Shown one piece after another: positions 21,346 to 32,392 of a stretch of 64,000 nt of DNA (its first letter is position 1; each line of letters opens with the position of its first letter). The notes beneath the pieces were generated by a model. The model was not told where the DNA came from. It was given only the letters and a program-made list of their open reading frames with translations, and did not search any database. Source of the DNA: Rebecca billardiae RCC1528. Taxonomy: Eukaryota; Haptophyta. The stretch is taken from the NCBI GenBank assembly GCA_965240325.2, contig OZ251243.1:620001-684000 (forward strand), in the 5' to 3' direction. The translations under genes and the position numbers were made by a program.

Positions 21346-21894
21346 TCATGGAGGTTGCGCCGTGGTCTTCGCGGGCTGTCTCAGCGCTGGCACTTCGGGA
21401 ATGCCGCACTTGCGCGCAGATTCTGCATACCCGGCAAGCGTTTCCTCCTCCGTATCAAAGTACGCGGACAAGACCAGGCCGTTCGGGAGTGACCGCCAGC
21501 ACCTGATCTGGTAGTACCACCGCTTCGTCACTTTGCGCGGATCGTAGAAGATGCTCCGGTACTTGGACCGTTTCCGCTCGAACCCCGCGATTGACGATGC
21601 TGCTCGCCTACGCGGTCCAGGCTTGTGCACGCCGCCGGCGAGCGGACTCGAGCTGCGCTTCTTGCTTGTTGCGTTGGTGATGACAGCCCCTGCTGCGGCT
21701 TGCTGCGCAGGTCCTTGCATCTGCCCAGTTGTCTGTCGGCTCAGAGGCGGCAGATCGACGTTGGCGGTCGGTAGGAGCGTCGCCTCGAAGACGACATGGA
21801 ACGTGTCAAAGTGCTCATCGCGGTCCCACGCGGTCTTGAACGCGTCCGCACAGGCCGGGCACACGAATGGCAGCGAGGTGGCTGATGACGGCAT
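21346..21894 (-). CDS. C2H2 zinc finger plus AP2/ERF-like domain protein
   Basis: From the ATG at 21894 the product is 182 residues. A C2H2-type finger (FVCPACADAF then H-x4-H, DEHFDTFH) sits near the N-terminus. A C-terminal segment follows the AP2/ERF pattern by eye: KYRSIFYDPRKVTKRWYYQI, then LSAYFDTEEETLAGYAES and ARKCG, matching the YRG-W--I-Y-G-F-T-E-A-A-YD-AA layout of plant AP2 domains. Both domains bind DNA, so this is either a transcription factor or a domesticated or mobile-element-derived DNA-binding protein. The frame stays open back to 22029; that longer start would leave only 30 bp to the DAAF9 ATG, so I prefer 21894. The middle (about 75-120) is a Ser/Lys/Arg-rich linker with a likely nuclear signal (SKKRSSS, GPRRR). 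Confidence 0.5.
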   Translation of the reverse strand: MPSSATSLPFVCPACADAFKTAWDRDEHFDTFHVVFEATLLPTANVDLPPLSRQTTGQMQGPAQQAAAGAVITNATSKKRSSSPLAGGVHKPGPRRRAASSIAGFERKRSKYRSIFYDPRKVTKRWYYQIRCWRSLPNGLVLSAYFDTEEETLAGYAESARKCGIPEVPALRQPAKTTAQPP

Positions 21895-22059
21895 GCTGCC
21901 CGCCGCCGATTCTGGGTAAAATATGGGGGTACAAATCGGCGCAATAATCGTAGATATACCGTACGTTGAACGTTCGTTCGTGCCGACCGGCTGCGGACCC
22001 GGCCGGGGCCGAGCCCGCACGCAGTTCAACGGTTCACGAAGAACACTTCCTGCTCATAT

Positions 22060-25000
22060 ATGATGGATTTCGACCTGCACCCCTCCCGGCCCGAGTTCCG
22101 CGCGACGGCGTGCGCGGCGCGCCTCGCGCGCCTGCGCGAGGTGCTCCCCGCCACGTCCGCCGCGGGCCTGCTCCTTATCGGCGGCATCGACTCGCGCCGG
22201 CACCAGCTCTCGATGCGCGCGCTGCGTTACCTCCTGCTCGGCGCGAGCGGCTTGTCCGACGAGGGCGCGTGCGCACCGGACGAGGTGCTCGAGGAGGTGA
22301 TGGTCCTCATCCTGCCGCACAGCGTCAAGCTGTACCTCACGCTCGCCAGCTGGCGTACGCTCATGCCCATCGTCGCCTTGTGGCGCAACCTCGAGGCGCG
22401 CGCGGCGCGCGCGTGCGCCGGACGGCCGCGCGCGCCGGACCGCCCTGACTCGCCACGCACGCCGCGCTCGGCCGCGCGCGCAGGTGTTCTGCCTGCACGA
22501 AGAGGGCGCGTACGACGACGCCGACGTGGTCGAGGCGCACAAGATTGACTCGTTCGTCGCCATGCTCTCCGCACTCGACGGCGGTACTGCCGCGGCGCGC
22601 GTACCTGTCGCCCTGCCTGTCTCTGACGCCGCCGAGGTGGAGCGCTGGCCCGTGGTGCAGGCGTACGCGCTGGACGAGGTGAGCGGCAAGGGCTTCTTCA
22701 CGATGCACCACACCGTCGTGTGCGCCGCCGAGGCCGTCGAGGCGAGCGCGCTGCACGCGCTCGACGGCGCTGCACTGCGTGGGCTGCACGCGTTTGGACT
22801 CCGCCGCTTCGCTCAGCAGTTCGCCGTCATTGCGGGCGTGATGGACCGCGCGACGGACGGCGACGGGCGGCGGCGGCTGACGGAGCGGCAGCTTGCCGAG
22901 CCGCTCGTCACCTACTTCCGCCACCCGCTGCTGCGCACGGCGGCGGACGAGGCGGCGGTGGACGCGGCTGTCGCGGTGCGCGGCCCGCGAGTGTTGTTTG
23001 GCGCGCGCACGGCGGCGGCGGCCGCGGACGAGCTGGGCGCCGACGCCGACGCGGCGCAGCGCGTGCGGCCGGGCGCCATCTCGCTGAACAAGGCCTCCGA
23101 GACCTCCGCCACCGGCGACCCCACGCACCTCACGCTGCAGTGCGCGGACGCCACCGGCCCGCTCGCGTGCGAGCGAACGTGGTTTGTGCGTACCGCCGGC
23201 CCGGCGCGCGTGTGGCCGCAGCGCACGGTTGGCAAGGGCGAGGTGCTCGAGCCGCTGGTCGACGAGGCGGCGGCGCCCGACGTGGCGAAGCCTGGCGCGT
23301 CGGACGCGTGCGTTCGCGCGCTCATGCGCGTGTACGCCGCGATGGCCGACGCGATGGCTGACGCCGTCGACGAGCTCGCGCGCGCACTCGATGTGAGCGG
23401 CGCGGGCGCAGACGATGGCGCGCCGGCCGACGCGGCGCGCGCGATCGGCGCGGCCGCGGCAGCGGCGGTGAGCGCGATGCACGCGCGCGGACTGGAGGAG
23501 GACGCCGCGGCCATGCGCTTCCGCTGTGAGGCGGTCGACCTCGACGGCCGCGTGCTGCCGCCCGAGACGGTGGGCGCGGCGCCCACTCGCTGCATCTATC
23601 GGCTGAGCATGCGTCTGGACGCCGTGCCGTCCGCGCAGCGCGCGCTCGCAGGCGCGCGTGCCGCCGGCTGCGCCGACGCGGACACGTCGCTGCCGCTTGG
23701 CGGGCTCGTGCTCGGCGACTCGTTCGTGCTCGCGCGCACGCCGCCGCCGCTCGTCGGCGGCGCGCACGCGTCCGACGCTGCCGTCGCCGACGCGGTGGGC
23801 ACGCTCCGCCCCCTGGCACTGACCGCCAGTGCCGTGCCCCGTCTGATCGCATGGCTCGCAGACGGCGCGGAGGCGCGCGCGGCCGAGCGCGTGCGGCTGC
23901 CGATGTCGCAGCCCAAGCCGCTCACGGGCGAGTCGGACGTGCAGCGCCTGCGCGCGGGCGAGCACTACCTCCTCCGCGCGCTCCTCGTCCCCGCCGCCGA
24001 GGCGACGCTCGTGCCGCCCGCGCGCGCCCACGCGCTGCTGCCGAGGCTGGGCGGGAGCCTGTATTGCTTCGAGGAGGGGCTCGCCTTCGACTCGGAGCGG
24101 CTCGGTCCGGTGGTGCTGCCGTTCCACCTGGGCGTGGAGAGCCTCGAGCTGTATGACGACCACGCGGCGGGCACGCCAGGTGCCGTCGCGGAGGGCGACG
24201 GCAGCCTGCGCGCGGCGCTCGCGCGGCCGGGTGCGCTGCTCGGCGGCGCGGCGACGCGCGGCGCCGGGCCGGGTGCGACGGAAGAGGCGGAGTCGGATGA
24301 CCCCGCGCACGCTGCTGGCGGCGAGGGCGTGGAAGGCGCGCAGGCGGGCGCAGCGCTGCTCGTGCTCACGCTGCGCGAGTCGGCGCTGCCGCACGTGTAC
24401 CCCGCGCTGCGCGCCGTGCTTGGCGAGGGCGGCGCGCCGGGCGCTGAGTCGCTCCAGCTGACCATCGCCCTCGCGCGCGGGTCTGCCCTTCGGCGCGCGC
24501 TGTGGCGAGACTGCCTGCCGCTGTGGCGCGAGTCGCTCGCGCGCGGCGGCGCGAGCGTGCGCGTGCTCGATACGCCGCCGGCGTGGCTGTGCACCCCCGT
24601 CTGGCCGCGCGGCGGCGGCGCGCCCAGCCCGAGGCTCGACCTGGCCGACGACTCCGGGCGCGGTGGCCACCCGCCGCCGCTGCCCGCGCGCGCCGCGCGC
24701 GCGCTTGAACTCGAGGCCCAGTGTGGCCCGCTCGCGCCCTCGGCCGGCGCGGCGCCCGCCGACGGCGCCGTCGCCGTGCAGATCGTGAGCGGGCACGTTG
24801 GCTCCGGCAGCGCGCAGCTCGCCGCCGCGCTGCGCTACCTCTCGCAGGGCGAAGGCGCGTGGGTCGTGCTGGGCGCGGGCGGCGCAAGCGCCGGCAGTGG
24901 CGCCGCCCGCCCTGGGACGCGGGCGCCGTCGACGCCGCGAGACTCAGCTGCCGCCGCCGCCGCCGCGGCGTCGGGCGAGTGCGCGTGGGAGGCGTCCGCG

Positions 25001-26771
25001 CTGAAGTGGCAGCCGCGCAAGCTGCAGCGCGACCTGCGCGAGGCGCTGCACCGCGGGCGCCCCGGTGGTGGCGCGTCGCCGCTCCGGCTGATGCTGCTCG
25101 CGCCGCCAGGCGTGGACACGCTTGCGGTCGTCCGCGCGGTCGCGGGTATCGAGCCAGCCGTGCTGGCGCGCGGCGCGGACGGGCAGGGCTGGCCGTTCCG
25201 CGTGGGCGGCGTGATCTGCTGCGTGGACGCGCGCGAGGGAGCGGACGGCGCCGCGCGCCTCGCGCCGCTCGTCGCGGAGCAGTGCGCGCTCGCCACGCAC
25301 ATCGTCCTCACCGGCTGCGGCGCCGACGTGGCCGCGTACAGCGGCGGCGAGGTGGCGGATCGGATTGCGGCCGCGTCCGCTGCCGCGCTCGGCACGCAGC
25401 CGGCGCCGCGCGCGGCGTGGCGGCCGCGCGAGGGCGCGGCGGCGCTCGCCGCGCGGCTCCGCGCGCTCAACCCCGCCGCCGAGATCCTCGCGGTCGAGGG
25501 CCAGCGACTCCGCCGCTCGGAGGAAGTCTCGGCCGTGCTCGAGCCGCGTGCGGGTGTGGTCTGTCCTTTCGCCGCGCCTGCTTGCGTCGCTCAGCGCGCG
25601 CGTGCGCTTCCTGCGTGGGACGCGCCGGCGCTCCCGCCGTCGCTGCCGCTTGCAGGCGGGACGCCGCCCAGCACCACGCTGCTGCTCGTCACCCTCGCCG
25701 CGCCGTGCGCGCTGCACGAGCCGACGCTGCTCGAGGAGCTCGGTGCGCGCCGACACTGCGTGCGCGTCACGCGCGCTCACGCCACGCGCCACGCGCCACG
25801 CGCCACACTCTGAACTCGCACGCAAACGCCCACGCCCGCCCGCGCTGGGGGGTGGCAAGGGGCGTTGGTGTCGCGGTGGGCGCGTGGCGGAGTGCTGCCC
25901 ACGGCCGAAGCGACGCGAGTGCCCGTCTCACGCACGCGCGCCGCGCGCGCCACGCCGCGCGCAGGCAAGCTCTGCGCGCCGCACTGGTCGCCTCCGGCAG
26001 CTCTTGTGAGCACCACTGCAAGCCGCGCACTGACTGCCGCCTCCGCCGCCAAGCGCGCGCCGGCGCCGGCGCCGCCCGGCGCGAGCGATGGCGGCTACTG
26101 CGTCCTGCATGCTGAGGGCGTGCTCGCCGTGCGCAGCGCGCCGGCACCGCCTGCCCCGACGGAGCCTTCGCCAGACGACGGCTCGCCCGCCCGCGCCGCC
26201 GAGGCCGCCGCCCCGGCGCTTTTCTCGCTGCACGTCGGCGCGTCCGCGCGCGCGCTCAGTGTGAGCGCGCGCGCGCCGATCGCCGGCCCGCCGCCGAGCA
26301 GCTACTTACTGGTGGCGGCCTCGCCCGCCGCGTCGCGGCTCGGCCGCGCCGCCGACGCCGAGGCTGTGCGTGCCATCATCGAGCGCTGCATCGCGCCGCT
26401 CTTCCCCCGCATCGAGCCCACACCTGTGTCGGTGCGCGCCGCGCGCGCCACCGCCCGCGTGTTTGCCCGCCCTGAGCTGAGCGGCCCTGCGCGCGGACCG
26501 CTGCCTGGCGCGCGCGCAGGACGAGGAGATGCACGAGCTCGACGCGCGCGCGCGCGCCGAGCTGCCGCTCCCAGAGGGCACCTTCTACAATGGGCTGAGC
26601 TACATCGACTGGGATGGCCACTCGAGCGCGTGGCACCCGGGGCTGCAGCCTCTGGTCGATGAGCTGCGCGCGAGCAAGAACAGCGAGACGGACGCGCACA
26701 ACGCGCGTGTCGCCGCGGAGCACGAGGCGGCGAACAAGGCCATCCGCATCTGGAGCTCGGAGGCGAGCTGA
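22060..26771 (+). CDS. DAAF9: dynein axonemal assembly factor 9 (C20orf194/Shulin family), four exons, about 1437 aa
   Basis: Exons: 22060-22395, 22484-25742, 25965-26431 and 26520-26771, with all junction frames agreeing. Several stretches match what I recall of human C20orf194: ALWRNLE, RWPVVQAYALDEVSG, GKGFFTMHHT, GPLACERTWF, SAVPRLIAWLA and, at the C-terminus, LPEGTFYNGLSYIDWDGHSS. The ciliate homologue Shulin packages and inhibits outer dynein arms before delivery into the cilium, so a cytoplasmic dynein-arm assembly role is expected here. The protein is longer than human (about 1180 aa) mainly through alanine-rich inserts. A GTPase-like region falls roughly at residues 950-1130, though no clean P-loop (GxxxxGK[ST]) is visible. 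The start is the first of two adjacent ATGs. A DNA transposon begins about 100 bp after the stop. Confidence 0.88.
22396..22483 (+). other. GC-AG intron 1 of DAAF9
   Basis: Exon 1 ends CTCGAG and the intron begins GCGCGCGCGG, ending CGCGCAG|GTGTTCTGC. Length 88 nt, phase 0. The only nearby GT (22413) would put the downstream exon out of frame, so a GC donor is the best reading. Confidence 0.65.
25743..25964 (+). other. intron 2 of DAAF9
   Basis: GT-AG, 222 nt, phase 1. The donor is CTCG|GTGCGC and the acceptor CGCGCAG|GCAAGC. It is rich in CACGCGC repeats. Confidence 0.6.
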
Positions 26772-27332
26772 GGAGACCAGAGCGTCGCCGCGCTTAACTC
26801 TCTCCGGTCCACGTGTGCCGCGACTTCGACGATGGTACGCGTCTCATTGTGTGAGGACTCGAGACTGCTACAGGCAATCGCGGGCAATAAGGAGCTGTCA
26901 CGTTAAGAAACTGGGGCTTGCTATCTGCGGATCTGGCCTAGAAACTGAGGCTAGCGATTGGCTGGTTCGCTATACGCATAGTCACACTAAGAAACCGAGA
27001 CTACGTCGCGGCTCGGGTCCGAGGCGCGTGGGACGCGCGGCGCTGCGCCGAGCCCGCGCGGACTGTGATGTACTCTCCCGGAACCGTTGACCTGAGCAAT
27101 ACTGTAGTGCCAGTGGCGGAGCCATGTCTGACTGTGATGACTACTGCTGATGAGCGCCGCGCGTCGGGATGCTAATAAGCAGGCTGCGCTGATGAGCGCG
27201 CTATACTCTACATCCTACACATGCCTGTACTACTGACATGCTGCTACTAACTACTCCTGGTCCTAACTAACGTACCATCTGAGATGGCGGGGCCGCTGTC
27301 TGGTCCGAGCGCTGCCGCCGGCGTTGCCGCTG

Positions 27333-30300
27333 TCAGCCACGCCGTGCCGCTGCAGCAGCCGCCGCGTGCCCTGCCTCCGGCGCAGCTGCTGCCGTAGGCG
27401 CAGCGGCGTGCTCGGCCGCAGCCGCAGCTGCTGCGGCTGCCGCAGCGGCGTGGTCGACCGTCGGCGCAGCTGCTGCGGCAGGCGCAGCGGCGTGCTCGGC
27501 CGCCAGCGCAGCTGCTGCCGCTGCCGCGGCGGCGTGCTCGGCCGCCGGCGCAGCTTCTGCCGCAGGCGCAGCGGCGTGCTCGGCCGCCGGCGCAGCTGCT
27601 GCCGCTGCCGCAGCGGCGTGCTCGGCCGCCGGCGCAGACGCAGCGGCTCGCTCATCAATGACGACCCACTGATCGTATGCTGCGCTCGCGATCTGGTCGC
27701 GCGACGTGAGCAGATCGGCGAAGCTGAGCACGTGCGCTGCGCGGGATGTTGCCTGCGCCACACCGTCTATCGGCCCATACTCGATGAAGAAGTTGACGAG
27801 GCTGCCTCCGATCTTGCGGCGCCGGTCGAGGTTGCGCGCTGCGATCCGACCGGTGCACCAACCGGTGGCCACCCAGTTGAAGATCACGATGCGGCCGACG
27901 AGCGCGTCCGCGGCTGCCACGTTCGGCGGCGAAGCGAGCGCATCCTCGAGCGCGAGCCCCGCCCCCGTGCTGATCGTCCAGCCATCGCGCAGCTCAAACG
28001 CTGCTTCGGTTTCGTCACCGTCCTCGTCGTCCTCGTTGTCAAGCGTCAACGTGCCCTCGCCCGTGTCGTTCTGAACAGAATCGTCATCGCCCGTGTCGTC
28101 CTGAACAGGATCGTGCTCGTGCTCCGGGGCCTCGTCCGCCGGCTCCTCCTCGTCGTCATCACCAGCGTCGCTGCTGCCCTCGCCATCGACGGCTGCATCG
28201 AGCACGAAGCTTTCGAAGTCGAACTTCTCATCGCGCGGCTTGCCCTCGAGCTTGAGCTGATCCGCTCCGCCTCCGTCAATAGGCAGCAACGCGCCCGTGC
28301 GCTCGAAGTACCGGCGGAGCGTGTCGAGCTTCGCCGTCGCCTTCTTGAAGGCGCGGGCGAGCCAATGCGTCATGAGGATGCGCCGATCACCCGCCGTCAG
28401 TCCGCCGTCGCCCTCCCACTTCTCCAGGTTCCCCTCGTCCTCGATCCAGTCGTCCAGCTCGTGGGCGATGTACAGCTTGATGAGCGCGCCAAAGCCGTCG
28501 TCGACAGGCTGGGTCTGGTCAGTGAAGCCGGCCGGGCAGAAGTGGAGGTCGGTCTGGTTCTCCTCGGAGATCGCACGCCTGAAGTCGGCCGTCTTCTGCG
28601 CGGAGAGGTTGTCCGCAAAGAGCAGCATGCGCCGCGTGTCCGGCATGGTGCCCGCCGCCTTGCGCGCCTTGACGAAGTTGCCCCACGTCTTGCGCGCCCA
28701 CTCCGATGCAACTCGGTCGTCGACCCACGCCTTGTCCTGGAAGTACACGTCGACGCCCTCGGCGTAGGCGGCCTTCTCGCGCGCGGGCACTCTGCCCATG
28801 CCGCGGAAGATGAGCGCCGGCCGCGGCTGCAGGTGCGCGCCCTCGTCCCAGATCGCTGCTGCTGCGGCATCATCCGGGCGCGGCGGCGGCGCGGGCACGA
28901 AGCAGAGCTGCGCCGTGTACTGCCGCTTGTACCACGACTCGTTGCCCTGGTTGATCGCGACCCGCTTGGCGCCCTTCTCCTCGTACGTGATCTCCATGCC
29001 GTTGGTGAACGGCAACGGCACCTGGTCCACGTTCGAGCGCTCCCACGGCATGTACGCTCCCCATCTGGGGTCCATCACCATGCCGGTCGTGTGCGGCACA
29101 CGCAGCCGCCGCTGCAACGCCTTGAAGTACCGCATCAGCACCGGCTTGGTCTCCTCCCACGTCACCTTCTTACGGTTGGTCCTCCGCCGAATCGCGAGCC
29201 GCTTGCGCCGGAGAAAGCGCGCGCGCCAGTCCTTGCCGCCCTGGAAGGAGTCGGCGAAGGATGGGTACAGCCGCCTCATCAGCAGCTTGGCCGCTGCCGT
29301 CAGCCAGCGCGGGCCGCACTTGCGGCCGTGCGCGCGCCGCGCGATGAGGCCGGAGTGGAGCTTCTCCTCCATGATGGGAAAGCGCCCGACCAGGCGGCTG
29401 CGCTTGGAGGTCGTGTAGAGCTTCTTCGCGTGCTCCTTCCCCGCGGCTGACGCAATCGCAGCGCGCATCGAGTCCTTTGCCCACGCGACGATGCAGCTCT
29501 GCGGGACGCCCGTCTCCTCCTCAAAGGTCGCCGAGTAGTTGGTCACACCGGGCCTCTGCGCGGCCGTGCGCGCGCGCGCGCGCGCGCGCTTAGGCCCGTG
29601 AGCGATCGTGGGCGTTGCTCGCGAGCAGGGGCGCGTGGTGAGCATGCGTGCGGCGCGGCGCGTGCGCTCACCAGCTTGAGCTTGTCATACGCCTCCAGGC
29701 AATCGAGCTTCTCCACGGCCGTGTACCTTCTCCTTCTCTTGGAGCCTTTCCGCTCGAGCTTCATGTCCTCCACCTCTGCTCGTTCCCGCTCGCGAATCTT
29801 CCGCTCGTTGGCCCGGGCGGCAGCAAGCCTCGCACTCGCCGCGTCACACGCGACACGCTCGATCAGCTTGTCGACCACGTCGGCCACAGCACGCTCCTGC
29901 CTGTCCGCGTCCAGCTGCTCGGCGGCGTGCTCGGCCGCAGAGCTAGCGACGGCTGCTTCTGCTGCGGCGAGAGAGTTAGGAGGCGTGCTCCGCTCTCGCA
30001 CCCCCGGCAGGTGCGCGCGCTCGTGGCTGATGAGCCCTTGCCGCGTCTCGAATATCCTCGGGCACAGCTTGCACTTGTACTCACGCCGGGCGGGCGGCGG
30101 CTGCGGCTCCTTCTCCGCAAACTCGAGCACGGGTTGGTCCTTGACGACGTACTGCTGATGGCGGACAATCGTCTGCTGCTTGACCATGCCGAAGGTCGAA
30201 TGTGTCAGGGGGAGCTGGCCCGGCAACTGCGCATGCTTCTTACGCCTCTTGCTCGGCTGCGTCCCGGCCGCGCTCGCAGCTGCGCCTGCGCTCGCCGCGG

Positions 30301-30640
30301 ATGTTGGTTCCGCTGGCACTGCTTCTTGTGCCGAGGTGCTGCCTGCTGCAGCTGCGTGATGCGAGGGCAGACGCGACGCACGAGCAGCGACGAGAGCATT
30401 GCTGACCGCCTTTCTCCTCGATGCGGCGACGTCGGCGGGCAACAGGCCCTCCTGTTCCCACGTGCCCAGCGCCTCGAGGACAGGCCGGGCGTGTGCGGGG
30501 CTGGTCACCACGGGCAGCGTGTTCAGTACGTCCGCGATCTGCCGGTCGAGCTCGTCATCATCAAGTAAGCCCTTGAGGTTCTTGAGCTCTGACAGCTCAA
30601 TGCCGATCTTCGAGATGCGCTGATCGGCCTCAGCCGCCAT
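27333..30640 (-). CDS. pogo-like DDE transposase with C2H2 finger, two exons, about 1063 aa
   Basis: Exon 1 is 30640-29672 and exon 2 is 29555-27333, joined in phase 0 across a 116-nt GT-AG intron. The order is: N-terminal helical region; nuclear-type basic patch (SKRRKKH); C2H2 finger (YKCKLCPRIF...LISHERAH); CENP-B/psq-type helix-turn-helix split by the intron (RRYTAVEKLDCLEAYDKLKL then VTNYSATFEEETGVP...IVAWAKD); second basic HTH region; DDE_1-type catalytic domain with NVDQVPLPF, LIFRGMG, LLFADNLSAQ and CPAGFTDQTQPVDDGFG. The three acidic catalytic residues are probably the D of VDQVP, the D of FADNLS and a D in QPVDDG. A Tudor-like stretch (GRIVIFNWVATGWCTGRI) follows, then an Ala-rich tail with EHAA repeats. 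The enzyme would cut and paste the surrounding element. Confidence 0.8.
27360..27650 (-). repeat. tandem coding repeat in the transposase tail
   Basis: GCCGCAGCGGCGTGCTCGGC-type units encode AAPAAEHAAAAAAAA about seven times, with a unit length near 36-42 bp. Unit number probably varies between copies. Confidence 0.7.
29556..29671 (-). other. intron of the transposase gene
   Basis: 116 nt, donor CTG|GTGAGC, acceptor GCGCAG|AGG, phase 0. It splits the helix-turn-helix; joining restores a continuous HTH and matches the frame on both sides. It contains a (CG)n run near its 3' end. Confidence 0.7.
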
Positions 30641-31027
30641 CGGTGCGGAAGGCGCGCCAGCGGCCACGCCGCACGGCAGGCTCGATCGACGTGGGTGACT
30701 GGGTGTTCGCGCCCGGCTTGATTGCTCTTCCGGACTGCTGCGCTTGGTCACTTCTCCTCCAGTCCTGCTGGGGAGCTGCTCCACTTGCACACGCCCGGCA
30801 TGCAACATCATGCCAGATTTGCTCCAAAAAGGCCCAAAAATTTTCTTCGGCCTCGCCGGCCGGGCCTAAAGACTCAGCGGGGGGCTCTGCCCCCCTGCGC
30901 CCCCCGCGCCTGCGCGGCGGGCGGACCTAAGAAACTGAGGCTCCGTAGGCGCTCGGGCTACCGAACAGCTAAGAAACCGAGGCTAGCCGGCAGATCTCTG
31001 ACTTCTTATTGCCCGCGATTGCCTGTA

Positions 31028-32392
31028 ATCGTCATCATCATTGACTCTACAACTTTCATCGTCAATGGCGGCGGTCATAGATAGGCGGCTCATAAGGAAG
31101 GTTGTGGCCCCGGCTTCAGTGGGTTCCCAGTGGCGGCATGCCGCCCGGCTCCGGTCCCGCCAGCGCTGAGCGCACCTCGCCTAACTGCCCTACTGAGTGT
31201 GCGCTCAGAGTGGCACGCGGGCGGTCGCGGCGCCATCGGCGCCGCCGATACTATATATATATGAGATATATATCGTCCGCCAGGATATATATATATATAT
31301 AGCTAGTGAATATATAAGTGATATGCGGATATGTCGATCAGGTGGCTGGTGGGCTGAAGTAGCGCTAGAGCCGCTAGACAGTGCCATCAACGGTCTTATT
31401 ACTTATATATAATTATAGAATATATAGTTCGGATGCAAGGACATGCGCCGCTTCGGCATGCGTCATCCGTCCGGTCTCTGCCACCTGGCACCTTGCTTGT
31501 CACCGACGCGCGAGTCTGCAACGCATGCAAATTGCATCAGTGACTGAAACTTAAGTGAAACGCAACAGCTTGCACGCGCTGCTCTTTGCACGACGCCCGA
31601 AATAGGCGTGAGTGCGTGCTGATGCCGCCGGAGCAGCAACACGCAACATACGTGACGTCTGTCGTCTGTCACAGAGAAGAGACGAGTGGCGGATGCGTCC
31701 CGTAGCAGCTGCTCCCATCTCTATTTATTTGAACGGTGTGTGTGATGACGATCGGCTCCGATGGCTGCCGCGTTGCTCACGGTGTGGCTTACAGGCTGTC
31801 GTGAGAGGCGTGAGAGGGCTACTCGGCCGCATGGTGGGTATGGGGCGCTGCCAGGGCCTCACTAGTGGCGCGCAGGCCCAATAGCGCCATTAGCGGCGCG
31901 TGACGACGTCGCACTGACACGGCTGTTTCCGGAGCGCGGCCCTCGTCCGGGCCGGTCGCCGTCGGTCGCAGTGGGGCCACACCCGCTAGTTCCTGAAGGG
32001 TCTTTAGCTACGACAGGCTTAGTATATCATTATATTATTACTGACGAAACTGCTTTAAAGCTTATTCGATCAGCAATATATTATTACTATACTGCTATTA
32101 TTATTAGTATGATCCGTTATACGGGCACGGCGCGCAGACTGAGTGACGAGCACTAGCACTGCGCCGGCCGCCCGCGCGGCGGCCGGTCGGGCCGATGTCA
32201 GTGTCACTCAGCAGTCGTCAGTATAATCAGCCAGCAGTCTGAAGGACACTATACTCAGGTGCAGCTAGGGCGATGATACATGTGCCGCCAAGGTTGCCTT
32301 TCGGCCGCATCACTGTCAGTCGCGGCGCGACCAGGGCTGCGCGCGTAGCTGTCAGCCAGCCGTCGCCGACTCGCCGACGGCTGTGCTGCCGC
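31028..32392. other. intergenic spacer between the transposon and eEF3
   Basis: AT-rich stretches (TA tracts at 31250-31320 and scattered ATTATTA runs at 32025-32110) alternate with moderately GC-rich sequence. No gene is seen. The eEF3 3' UTR should lie at its right edge. Confidence 0.6.

Larger units (their letters stand above)
26871..31025 (-). mobile_element. complete Tc1/mariner-pogo-like DNA transposon, 4155 bp
   Basis: Perfect 20-bp terminal inverted repeats (CAGGCAATCGCGGGCAATAA at 26871-26890 and its reverse complement at 31006-31025) are flanked by TA on both sides (26869-26870 and 31026-31027). That is the target duplication expected of the IS630/Tc1/mariner superfamily. The interior encodes one two-exon transposase on the minus strand. 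Five copies of a subterminal direct repeat, TAAGAAACYGAGGCT, lie inside the ends (three left, two right). Everything needed for an autonomous element seems present. It sits about 100 bp downstream of DAAF9. Confidence 0.85.

Noticed and set aside
22413-22414. GT donor for DAAF9 intron 1
   Set aside because: It would end exon 1 in phase 2, while exon 2 continues in phase 0; the GC donor at 22396 keeps frame.
22361-24796. 811-codon minus-strand open frame
   Set aside because: Antisense shadow of DAAF9.
27324-29450. 708-codon plus-strand frame over the transposase
   Set aside because: Antisense shadow; the minus strand holds the DDE motifs.
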